DNA of 10,256 nucleotides, from contig NZ_JYJG01000371.1 in assembly GCF_000955955.1 (NCBI RefSeq), positions 1 through 10,256 of the forward strand, given 5' to 3'. The stretch is from Lentzea aerocolonigenes. Its GTDB lineage: Bacteria > Actinomycetota > Actinomycetes > Mycobacteriales > Pseudonocardiaceae. A program made the translations under genes and the position numbers. Below, piece after piece: positions 1 to 8,141 of the stretch; position 1 is the first letter of the stretch, and every line of letters begins with the position of its first letter. The notes below the pieces were generated by a model. That model ran no database searches. It was not told the origin of the DNA and saw only the letters and a list, made by a program, of their open reading frames with translations.

Positions 1-100
1 ACGCCTCTGACTACACCCAACTCGTGTGTGGGATGGCGTACCTGCAGGTTGTGCGGTCTGGGGCGGGGATCAAGACTGGCTGCGGGTGCCAGCGATGATG

Positions 101-106
101 AGGTGA
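101..106 (+). promoter_or_regulatory. ribosome binding site of the FUSC-like gene
   Basis: AGGTGA matches the 3' end of 16S rRNA. An in-frame TGA at 104-106 immediately precedes the first possible start, so nothing further upstream can be the start. With the AGG core at 101-103, the GTG at 110 sits at a normal distance (6 nt), whereas the GTG at 107 is only 3 nt away. This favours 110. Confidence 0.55.
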
Positions 107-109
107 GTG

Positions 110-1249
110 GTGGGCGCGGTTCAGGAAGCGGTTGGGCGTGGGCTTGCGCGGTGGCGTGGGGCTGCGTTGCCGATTGTCCAAAGTGCCCTGTCTGCTGGGC
201 TGGCTTGGGTTGTGGCGACGTTGGTGATCGGGCATCAGCGTCCGTTCTTCGCGCCGATTGCCGCCGTTGTGTGCCTTGGGGTTTCGCTTGGGCAGAGGCT
301 TCGGCGCGTGGGTGAGCTGGTTGTCGGGGTTTCGGTTGGCGTTGGGGTTGGGGACGCGCTGATCAGTTGGATCGGCAGCGGGCCCTGGCAGATTGCGCTC
401 GTGGTCGGGCTGGCGATGTCGGCTGCTGTGTTGTTGGACGGTGGGTCGGTCATCGCGTTGCAGGCTGGGAGTAGCGCGGTGTTGGTGGCCACGTTGTTGC
501 CGCCCAGTGCTGGTGGTGGGTTCGACCGGATGATCGACGCGTTGACAGGTGGGCTGGTTGGGCTGGCCGTGGCGGCGTTGTTGCCTGCTAATCCGGTGAC
601 GGTGGCGCAGCGGCAGTTGAAGGCGCTGACGAACACGCTCAGCGGTGCGTTGCGGGGGCTTGCCGAGGCGCTGGCCGAGAAGGACGCGGTCAAGGCGGCT
701 GGGGTGCTGGCGGAGCTGCGCACCAGCCAGGCGACTATCGATGCTTACAAGGCTGCGCTGCAGACCGGGGGTGAGATCGCGAAGATCGCGCCGATTCGGT
801 GGCGGGCCAAGGATGAGCTCAGCAGGTACCAGGCGGCGGCCGGGCCCGTGGACTACGCGGTTCGGAACACGCGGGTGTTGGCGCGCAGGAGCATGGCGGC
901 GCTCAAGGCGGATGAGCGGATTCCGGATGGTGTGCCGGAGGTGCTGACGGACTACGCGGATGCCGTGGACTGTTTGCGGGGCGAACTGGAGAAGGGCAAG
1001 ACGCCCAGCCAGACGAGGGAGGCCGTGCGAGACGCCGCGCGGCATCTCACCGCGCGGCGTCTCGGTGGGGACGGGTTCTCGTCCAAGGTGGTGCTGGCGC
1101 AGATCCGGAGTGTCGCGGTGGATCTGCTGCAGGCGACCGGGCTCAGTCGTGCGGAGGCCATGGAGGCGTTGCCGCCGCTCAGCCCTCCGGCCGGTTCAGC
1201 AAGGCCAGCAGAAGCGAGTGAACCGGTTCGTGATCACGGGGATCAGTGA
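110..1249 (+). CDS. FUSC / aromatic acid exporter-like membrane protein
   Basis: The product of about 379 residues has six closely packed hydrophobic segments in its first 160 residues (roughly 22-42, 47-63, 68-86, 92-110, 115-133 and 140-160). A hydrophilic, mostly helical cytoplasmic part of about 220 residues follows. One set of six helices plus a soluble helical tail is the layout of the FUSC and aromatic-acid-exporter (ArAE) families, which include suspected efflux proteins for small aromatic or toxic compounds. No substrate can be read from the sequence. The start is GTG at 110, with GTG at 107 as alternative. Codon use differs from the rest of the window: among the first 85 codons I count 26 ending in T and only 13 ending in C, whereas purA is dominated by C and G endings. 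The last 71 bp overlap the convergent small gene on the minus strand. The Pro/Ala/Glu-rich C-terminus lies in that overlap and is probably disordered. Confidence 0.75.
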   Translation: MGAVQEAVGRGLARWRGAALPIVQSALSAGLAWVVATLVIGHQRPFFAPIAAVVCLGVSLGQRLRRVGELVVGVSVGVGVGDALISWIGSGPWQIALVVGLAMSAAVLLDGGSVIALQAGSSAVLVATLLPPSAGGGFDRMIDALTGGLVGLAVAALLPANPVTVAQRQLKALTNTLSGALRGLAEALAEKDAVKAAGVLAELRTSQATIDAYKAALQTGGEIAKIAPIRWRAKDELSRYQAAAGPVDYAVRNTRVLARRSMAALKADERIPDGVPEVLTDYADAVDCLRGELEKGKTPSQTREAVRDAARHLTARRLGGDGFSSKVVLAQIRSVAVDLLQATGLSRAEAMEALPPLSPPAGSARPAEASEPVRDHGDQ

Positions 1250-1430
1250 GCGCACAAGAAGCGCCCGTGATGGCGTACCACTCCTCCGCGCCCTCGTAGC
1301 GGACCAGTGCGCGGAGCTTTCCGTCGTCGGAGAGCTCGGTGCACAGCTCCAGGTCGCCCGTGACGACGCCGACCTCGTCGGTCATCACGCCACCAGGGCC
1401 AGCCACGAAAAGCGAGGAAAGAGTCGTCAT
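1179..1430 (-). CDS. small acidic protein of unknown function, next to the exported nuclease
   Basis: This encodes 83 residues with no signal peptide or membrane segment, so it is probably cytosolic. It is very acidic: I count 14 Asp/Glu against 5 Arg/Lys. The core RYEGAEEWYAITG (about residues 44-56) is the most distinctive stretch. I do not recognise the family with certainty; similar small actinobacterial proteins of unknown function may exist, but that is an unchecked recollection. The ATG at 1430 overlaps the TGA of the upstream nuclease gene as ATGA, a pattern of translational coupling. No good ribosome binding site precedes it. A second in-frame ATG at 1385 would give 68 residues; it has a GGTGG shortly upstream, and the codons before it use more T endings than those after it. 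The shorter form is therefore a real alternative, and would abolish the coupling. The 3' end overlaps the convergent FUSC-like gene by 71 bp. Confidence 0.6.
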   Translation of the reverse strand: MTTLSSLFVAGPGGVMTDEVGVVTGDLELCTELSDDGKLRALVRYEGAEEWYAITGASCALTDPRDHEPVHSLLLALLNRPEG

Positions 1431-2062
1431 GGGCAGGTGTTCAACATCCCTGTCAGTGCGGTCTTCTCGGCGCTCTGCAACGTGAGTCCCCAGTTTTTCT
1501 TCGTGCGAACCCACATCTTGGCGTACGTGCAGTAGTAGGACGACAGCGGAGGCTTCCAGGATGCCGGGTCCTGGTCGCCCTTGGCCTGGTTCACGTTGTC
1601 GGTCACCGCGATCAGCTGCGGGCCGGACAGGTCATTCGCGAACGACTGGCGCCTGGCCGTGGTCCAGGACGATGCTCCGGACCGCCAGGCTTCCGCCAGC
1701 GGCACGATGTGGTCGATGTCCACGTCGGAAGCCGCGGTCCAGGTCGCGCCGTCGTACGGGGAGAACCAGCGGCCGGATGTGGCCGCGCAGGACGAGTCGG
1801 TCACGACGTTCGTGCCGTCCCGCTTGAGCACGACCTCACGGGTGTTGCACGTGCCCGACTGGGTGATCCAGTGCGGGAACTTGTCGCGCGAATAGCCCGT
1901 CATCGAGCCTTCACCGGCGACGGTCAGGGTGGCCAGTTCGGACTTGGCGATGGCGCCGGTGCTGGGGATTCCGGGGGGAGTCGCGAGTGCAGGGGAAACA
2001 AAACCGAAGGTGAGTGCCGTTGCGGCGACCAGGACACCAATGGTTCGGTTAACTTTTGACAT
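1427..2062 (-). CDS. exported HNH-family nuclease (GmrSD C-terminal / DUF1524 type)
   Basis: The product has 211 residues. It begins with a signal peptide: basic MSKVNR, a hydrophobic core at about 8-23, and an ALA signal-peptidase site at 25-27, so it should leave the cytoplasm. The catalytic region reads DVDIDHIVPLAEAW (113-126), with D117-H118 as the expected metal/catalytic pair. It continues through SGPQLIAVTDNVNQAKGDQDP (146-166), whose Asn and Lys complete the His-Me-finger pattern of secreted DUF1524 proteins. Four cysteines (72, 92, 178, 210) could form two disulfides, consistent with an extracellular enzyme. The family cuts DNA; a role in scavenging phosphate or nucleotides, or in attacking competitors, is inference. 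The start at 2062 is chosen because GGAAGG lies about 8 nt upstream and the signal peptide begins there. An upstream ATG at 2110 would add 16 residues ahead of the signal peptide and is unlikely. The small acidic gene follows directly. Confidence 0.85.
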   Translation of the reverse strand: MSKVNRTIGVLVAATALTFGFVSPALATPPGIPSTGAIAKSELATLTVAGEGSMTGYSRDKFPHWITQSGTCNTREVVLKRDGTNVVTDSSCAATSGRWFSPYDGATWTAASDVDIDHIVPLAEAWRSGASSWTTARRQSFANDLSGPQLIAVTDNVNQAKGDQDPASWKPPLSSYYCTYAKMWVRTKKNWGLTLQSAEKTALTGMLNTCP

Positions 2063-2110
2063 CGTCCCGACCTTCCTTGTTGGAAAGTGATCGGGACTAC
2101 CCTTCGTCAC

Positions 2111-2116
2111 ATTATG
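2111..2116 (-). promoter_or_regulatory. candidate -10 box of the nuclease gene
   Basis: Read on the minus strand this is CATAAT, a 5-of-6 match to TATAAT, about 50 bp upstream of the nuclease ATG. It sits in the most AT-rich patch of the gap between the kinase-like gene and the nuclease gene. No convincing -35 hexamer is visible at 16-18 bp. Transcription would start near 2104, giving a leader of roughly 40 nt. Confidence 0.35.
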
Positions 2117-2121
2117 GAATT

Positions 2122-2132
2122 AGGCAATGCCT
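2122..2132. repeat. short inverted repeat upstream of the nuclease promoter
   Basis: AGGCA-A-TGCCT is an 11-bp perfect inverted repeat with a one-base centre. It lies next to the candidate -10 box of the nuclease gene and 1 bp from the 2134-2146 repeat. The position suits an operator, but no known binding motif is recognised. Confidence 0.35.
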
Positions 2133-2133
2133 T

Positions 2134-2146
2134 TGGGTGACACCCA
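2134..2146. repeat. short inverted repeat downstream of the kinase-like gene
   Basis: TGGGTG-A-CACCCA is a 13-bp perfect inverted repeat with a one-base centre, about 20 bp past the stop of the kinase-like gene on the minus strand. It could be a weak transcription stop or a protein-binding site upstream of the nuclease gene. No T-run follows, so a classical intrinsic terminator is not supported. Confidence 0.35.
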
Positions 2147-2166
2147 CGTGAACGACAAGCGCACGG

Positions 2167-4172
<2,006 letters not shown>

Positions 4173-4175
<3 letters not shown>

Positions 4176-4184
4176 GCGAGCTCA
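4173..4184. repeat. inverted repeat containing both convergent stop codons
   Basis: TGAGC-GA-GCTCA joins the purA stop (TGA, 4173-4175) and the protease stop (TCA on the plus strand, 4182-4184). The arms are only 5 bp and no T-run follows on either side, so it does not qualify as a normal terminator. Confidence 0.4.
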
Positions 4185-6545
4185 CCGGAGGGCCGTGATC
4201 AGCTCCGCGAGCCGGCTGCGGCCCATCATCAGTTCTCTCGCCATCGTGCCGTCGTCCTTCGTCCGCCCCTGGATGGCGTCGGCGCACGCCTGCGCGCCCT
4301 TGTGCAACGCCTGCAGCGTCTCCGTCCACAGCGCACCGATCGTGGCGTCCGGTGGCGGTGAGAAGGTCTCTCCGGCGAGCTGAGCCAGTGCCACGCACGT
4401 GGGTTCCAGCCGGGCGTCGTTGTCCTGTGTCACCTCGGCCCACAACGCGAGGTTCGCCCGTTCCACGGCCGCGAGGCGATCGAGGCCGCCATCGGCCTTC
4501 CAGGCGCGCATCGCCTCCGCCGGGTCCACGGGCTTGGGAGATGTCGTCGTCGCCGTCGGGGTCGTGCTCGTCGGTGCGGCCGCTGGTGGCAGGAGGGGCG
4601 CCGCGTTCGGGGCTTTGGGCCACCACGACGCCACGGCGACCGAGACGACCGCGAGCCCGATCAGCGCCCACGGCCGTCCCTGATGTTCGCCGCGGCGCAC
4701 CGCGTACAGGCTTCCGGCCAGCGCCGCGAGCGTGCCGAACAACGGCAACACCTGGTGCGGGCGCGCGGCGATGACGCTGTCGACCTCGGTGCCCTGCAGG
4801 TGGGTCAGCCAGATCACGCCGGTTCCGGCCAGCCCGATCAGCCACGCCACGAGCAGCGCGCCGATCCGGTCCAGCCACCGGGAAGCGGCGAACACCACGA
4901 CGAACTGGACGATCACCACCGCCACGACCTGCCGGACAGAGCTGATCAACGGGTCGGTCCCCGAGCCGAGCAGCGTGACCGCGAAAGTCACGAGCACACT
5001 GCCCGCGGCACCCGTTGCCAATGCCGCCTTGGGGAACTCGCGGCGCAACACCAGCGGTACGAGCCAGACGAGGGCGAGCGACACGACGGTCAGCACGCGG
5101 TGCGAGTTCAGCAGGAACGGGACCAGGACAACGTCCACAACGGACTGGTGCAGGGCCGGTCCGATGTCGTCCCGCAACGTCGAATAGGCATACCGGGCCT
5201 CCGGGAACCAGCCCAGCAGGGTGAACGCGACCACGGTGGTGGACAGGCCGAGAAACCAGGCGTGCCAACGGGCGCGCACGAGCGTGGCGCAGTACCCGGC
5301 CCAGATCGCCACCAGCACGGCGGTGCCGGCGAGGACGAGCGCCGCGAGCGCGCTGGGCAGCGTGACGGGGTCGATGTTGTAGGTGTCCAGTCGTTCGCCG
5401 AGCACCAGCCCGAGCCCGACGGCGAGGCCCGGCAACGCGAACACCCCGCGCCTTGCTCCGAACGCGGCGCCGCGCCAGGCGATCAGCCCGATCAGCGCGG
5501 TGATCAGGACCGCCCAGCCGGCCCGCAGGACGAGGAACGACTCGTTGTCCGCCCGGTACCAGGTGAGCGCGTGCAGTCCGGCGCGCAGGTGCCACCACGC
5601 GAGCTGCACCGCGAGCGTGCAGCCCAGCACCTCCCAGAAACCCGGTCGCAGCAACGAGTCCGGCTCGCGCATCGCCGCGGATCTGGCCGCCGGCGCCGGA
5701 TGCAGGCCGAACCACCGTTGAAACCGGCCTGAGGGCGCGAGCGTGCGGTACGGCTCCGCGGACCCGGTCCAGCGCGCCACGAACACGTCGGCGTGGTGTT
5801 CACGGGCTCTCAGCACCGCGACGCGAGCGAGGAACACCAGGGCCACCAACGCCCCGAGCCTCCCGATCAGGGCATACGAGCCGGACCAGTCGATGGCCAC
5901 GAGGACCAGGTACGGCACGAGCACCACGAGCACGAACGCCCGCCAGAGCGCGAGAGTCGCGTACGTCGTGGTGACATCTGACCGAACGTGCGCCAGTTCG
6001 TGCAGAACGATGGCGCGGAACGTCGCGCTGTCGGTCCGGTGCAGCACGAGCATGCCGGCGTTCAGCACGACGTACTTGTGCCGGTGGTTGCCGAACGCGG
6101 CGCCACCGGCCCTGGTGCTGGTCGGGTCGAGCAGGAAGGTCGTGTCCGGGAGACCGGCTTGCCCGGCGAGTTCTGCGAGGCTCTCCCGCAGCTCTTCCGG
6201 TACTGGCACGAGCTTTCGCCTGCGGATGCGCCACGCGGGCCGGACCAGGTAGATCAGCAGGCTGACCGCGAAGAGCAACACGAGCCCACCGGAGAGCCAC
6301 AGCGCACGCGGAACGACGAGTTCCGCCATGCACGCGCGATAGGCGACCCACCTGGACTCGTCGTGATCGGGGAAGTGGAGCGAGGTCAGGTAGAGCCCGG
6401 CGTTCACCTGGCAGCGCTCGTCCTCCGGCGACATCCCCGCGTACTGCCCGAAGACGAACAACGTGGTCGCGATCGCGAGCAGCACGAGCGACACGAACCT
6501 CAACGTGGTGCCAGAAGGCACCCTCGATCTCTCCCCCTCGTTCAT
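4182..6545 (-). CDS. polytopic M48-family zinc metalloprotease with C-terminal extracytoplasmic domain
   Basis: This 787-residue membrane protease belongs to the M48 (HtpX/Ste24-like) type, whose members cut membrane or misfolded proteins at the cytoplasmic face. A first membrane helix (about 15-33) is followed by a loop with C45 and C72 that could form a disulfide outside the cell, then helix 2 (about 79-101). The catalytic motif HELAH is at 182-186 (H182 and H186 bind zinc, E183 is catalytic). Two helices (about 198-217 and 223-245) separate it from AREHHAD (247-253), where E249 is the third zinc ligand; this spacing fits the family. Many more helices follow (about 335-645), so the protein is far longer than HtpX (about 290 residues). 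A Pro/Thr/Ser-rich linker (about 645-675) leads to a helical tail with C717 and C754. The substrate is unknown. The ATG at 6545 lacks a ribosome binding site; GTG at 6521, preceded 9 nt away by GGGGGAG, is a good alternative that removes only 8 residues. Confidence 0.85.
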   Translation of the reverse strand: MNEGERSRVPSGTTLRFVSLVLLAIATTLFVFGQYAGMSPEDERCQVNAGLYLTSLHFPDHDESRWVAYRACMAELVVPRALWLSGGLVLLFAVSLLIYLVRPAWRIRRRKLVPVPEELRESLAELAGQAGLPDTTFLLDPTSTRAGGAAFGNHRHKYVVLNAGMLVLHRTDSATFRAIVLHELAHVRSDVTTTYATLALWRAFVLVVLVPYLVLVAIDWSGSYALIGRLGALVALVFLARVAVLRAREHHADVFVARWTGSAEPYRTLAPSGRFQRWFGLHPAPAARSAAMREPDSLLRPGFWEVLGCTLAVQLAWWHLRAGLHALTWYRADNESFLVLRAGWAVLITALIGLIAWRGAAFGARRGVFALPGLAVGLGLVLGERLDTYNIDPVTLPSALAALVLAGTAVLVAIWAGYCATLVRARWHAWFLGLSTTVVAFTLLGWFPEARYAYSTLRDDIGPALHQSVVDVVLVPFLLNSHRVLTVVSLALVWLVPLVLRREFPKAALATGAAGSVLVTFAVTLLGSGTDPLISSVRQVVAVVIVQFVVVFAASRWLDRIGALLVAWLIGLAGTGVIWLTHLQGTEVDSVIAARPHQVLPLFGTLAALAGSLYAVRRGEHQGRPWALIGLAVVSVAVASWWPKAPNAAPLLPPAAAPTSTTPTATTTSPKPVDPAEAMRAWKADGGLDRLAAVERANLALWAEVTQDNDARLEPTCVALAQLAGETFSPPPDATIGALWTETLQALHKGAQACADAIQGRTKDDGTMARELMMGRSRLAELITALR

Positions 6546-6610
6546 GTCCGAATGGTGAGTGGTGGATCCGGCGCTGTCACTCGGCCATTGGGATGGAAAC
6601 CACCGGCTCC

Positions 6611-6616
6611 GATTAT
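6611..6616 (-). promoter_or_regulatory. candidate -10 box of the M48 protease gene
   Basis: Read on the minus strand this is GATAAT, a 5-of-6 match to TATAAT, with no strong -35 hexamer (a TGAAAA-like stretch lies at roughly the right distance). Transcription would start near 6604, about 60 nt before the ATG at 6545. Confidence 0.3.
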
Positions 6617-6625
6617 CTCGACGTC

Positions 6626-6652
6626 CGACGCTTTTTCACGATTTGGGCGTCG
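6626..6652. repeat. inverted repeat upstream of the ssu promoter
   Basis: CGACGC (6626-6631) and GCGTCG (6647-6652) are perfect 6-bp inverted arms separated by 15 bp. They lie between the candidate protease -10 box and the candidate ssuC -35 box, abutting the latter. The position would suit a regulator of either gene. No known sulfur-regulator motif is recognised. Confidence 0.3.
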
Positions 6653-6681
6653 TTGACTCACGTCCTGGACTCGCCTGTACT
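6653..6681 (+). promoter_or_regulatory. candidate promoter of the ssu genes
   Basis: TTGACT (6653-6658) and TGTACT (6676-6681) are spaced by exactly 17 bp and resemble a housekeeping-sigma promoter, with a good -35 and a moderate -10. A start point 7 nt past the -10 is 6688, which is the first base of an in-frame GTG of ssuC. This suggests a leaderless transcript. Confidence 0.45.
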
Positions 6682-6687
6682 TCGGCC

Positions 6688-7455
6688 GTGGCCCTTTCTC
6701 TTGCTGGAAAACAGACGCTGCCGTTGCGCTGGCTCAGCCCCGTGGCGCTGGTTCTGCTGTGGCAAGGGGCCAGCTCAGCAGGGTTGCTGCCGCCGGACAA
6801 ACTCGCTTCTCCGCTCACAGTGCTCGAATCCGCCGGTGAGCTGATCGCGGACGGCCAATTGGGCGAGGCATTCGCGGTCTCGCTCGGTCGCGTTTTCTTC
6901 GGATTTCTCATCGGTGGCGTGATCGGTGTTCTTCTCGGTCTTGCCGCCGGCCTTTCCCGGTGGGGCGAGACGTTGCTGGATCCGCCGGTGCAGATGCTGC
7001 GGACACTCCCGCACCTCGGCCTGATCCCGTTGTTCATCCTGTGGTTCGGCATCGGAGAGGAACCCAAGCTCGCGCTGGTCGCGGCCGGTGTGGCGTTCCC
7101 GCTCTACCTCAACCTGCACGCCGGCATCCGGCAGACCGACCCCGGCCTGGTCGAGGCCGCGCGGGTGCTCGGCTACAGCAGTTTCGAACGGATCGTGCAC
7201 GTCGTGCTGCCGTCCGCGGTACCGCAATCCCTGGTGGGACTGCGGATCGCGCTCGGCACCGCGTGGCTGTCGCTGATCGTCGGCGAGCAGATCAACGCCG
7301 ACGCCGGTCTCGGCTTCCTGATCAACAACGCCCGTGAGTTCCTCCGCACCGACGTCGTGGTCGTCGGCCTCGTGGTCTACGCGCTGCTCGGCCTGACGAC
7401 GGACGCGTTGGTGCGACTGCTGGAAAGGAGAGTGTTGCGATGGCAAGCGCGGTGA
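6688..7455 (+). CDS. ssuC: aliphatic sulfonate ABC transporter permease
   Basis: This is the membrane channel subunit of a sulfonate importer, working as a dimer with SsuB. From the GTG at 6688 the product has 255 residues with about six membrane helices (about 15-33, 64-91, 103-123, 125-145, 184-208 and 222-245). The cytoplasmic EAA loop that docks on the ATPase reads EAARVLG (156-162) and continues to a conserved Pro (175). The frame is open back to a GTG at 6559, but that extra part is polar, looks non-coding and lies before the candidate promoter. Its length (E. coli SsuC is 263 residues), the promoter position and the lack of any nearby ribosome binding site together favour 6688 as a leaderless start. 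The last 16 bp overlap ssuB. Assignment to sulfonates rather than taurine or nitrate rests mainly on the monooxygenase ssuD in the same cluster. Confidence 0.88.
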   Translation: MALSLAGKQTLPLRWLSPVALVLLWQGASSAGLLPPDKLASPLTVLESAGELIADGQLGEAFAVSLGRVFFGFLIGGVIGVLLGLAAGLSRWGETLLDPPVQMLRTLPHLGLIPLFILWFGIGEEPKLALVAAGVAFPLYLNLHAGIRQTDPGLVEAARVLGYSSFERIVHVVLPSAVPQSLVGLRIALGTAWLSLIVGEQINADAGLGFLINNAREFLRTDVVVVGLVVYALLGLTTDALVRLLERRVLRWQAR

Positions 7456-8141
7456 GCATTCGTGGCCTGCACAAGGCTTTCGGTCCACGAACGGTGCTGG
7501 ACGGGATCGACCTGGAGATCGTGCCGGGCGAGCTCGTGGCACTGCTGGGGCGCAGCGGCTGTGGCAAGTCCACGCTGCTGCGGATTCTCGCGGGCCTGGA
7601 TCGGGAGTTCGACGGGGTGGCGACTGTTCCCGGAACGGTGTCGGTCGCGTTCCAGCAGCCGCGGTTGCTGCCGTGGCGCAAGGTCTGGCGGAACATCTCG
7701 CTGGGCCTGCACAAGCCGGACGGGCGTTCAGTCGCCTTGAAGGCACTGGAGGAAGTGCGGCTGCCCGATCACGCCGACGCGTGGCCGCTGACGTTGTCCG
7801 GTGGTGAGGCGCAACGGGTTTCGCTCGCACGAGCGTTGGTGCGCGAACCCGACGTGCTGCTGCTGGACGAACCGTTCGGCGCGCTGGACGCGTTGACCAG
7901 GCTCGCCATGCACCACCTGGTGGAAGACCTCTGGGCCGAGCACCGGCCAGCCGTGCTGCTCGTGACGCACGACGTCGACGAGGCGCTGCTGCTCGCCGAC
8001 CGGGTCCTCGTGCTCGACGAGGGCCGGATCGTCGCCGAGCACCACGTCGACCTGCCCCGCCCGCGCCGCCGGGCTTCCGTTGTGGAGCAACGCACCCGCG
8101 TGCTCGCAGACCTGGGAGTGGATGTTGAAACAGCTGCCTAG
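7440..8141 (+). CDS. ssuB: aliphatic sulfonate ABC transporter ATP-binding protein
   Basis: This is the ATPase that powers sulfonate import, bound to the cytoplasmic face of SsuC. All motifs are intact in its 233 residues: Walker A GRSGCGKST (37-45), Q-loop within FQQPRLLPW (71-79), signature LSGGEAQR (119-126), Walker B VLLLDEP (139-145), D-loop GALD (147-150) and switch His in VTHD (H177). The FQQPRLLPW stretch is typical of the nitrate/sulfonate/taurine importer subfamily. The ATG at 7440 is preceded 9 nt away by AAAGGAG. It begins inside the ssuC reading frame and ends inside ssuA, so the three genes are very likely co-transcribed and translated together. Confidence 0.93.
   Translation: MASAVSIRGLHKAFGPRTVLDGIDLEIVPGELVALLGRSGCGKSTLLRILAGLDREFDGVATVPGTVSVAFQQPRLLPWRKVWRNISLGLHKPDGRSVALKALEEVRLPDHADAWPLTLSGGEAQRVSLARALVREPDVLLLDEPFGALDALTRLAMHHLVEDLWAEHRPAVLLVTHDVDEALLLADRVLVLDEGRIVAEHHVDLPRPRRRASVVEQRTRVLADLGVDVETAA

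Noticed and set aside
1..100. Possible tRNA or end of an upstream gene at the left edge
   Set aside because: No cloverleaf, TTCGA-like T-loop or protein motif could be found; the stretch is treated as non-coding.
11..1045. Minus-strand open frame opposite the FUSC-like gene
   Set aside because: Arg/Pro/Gln-rich throughout with no hydrophobic core or motif; the plus frame has six regular membrane helices.
6593..6844. Cysteine-rich frame at the start of ssuC, considered as a cysteine-sensing leader peptide
   Set aside because: It overlaps the conserved ssuC coding region in another frame and begins before the candidate promoter, so the cysteines are a by-product of TGC and TGT triplets in the ssuC frame.
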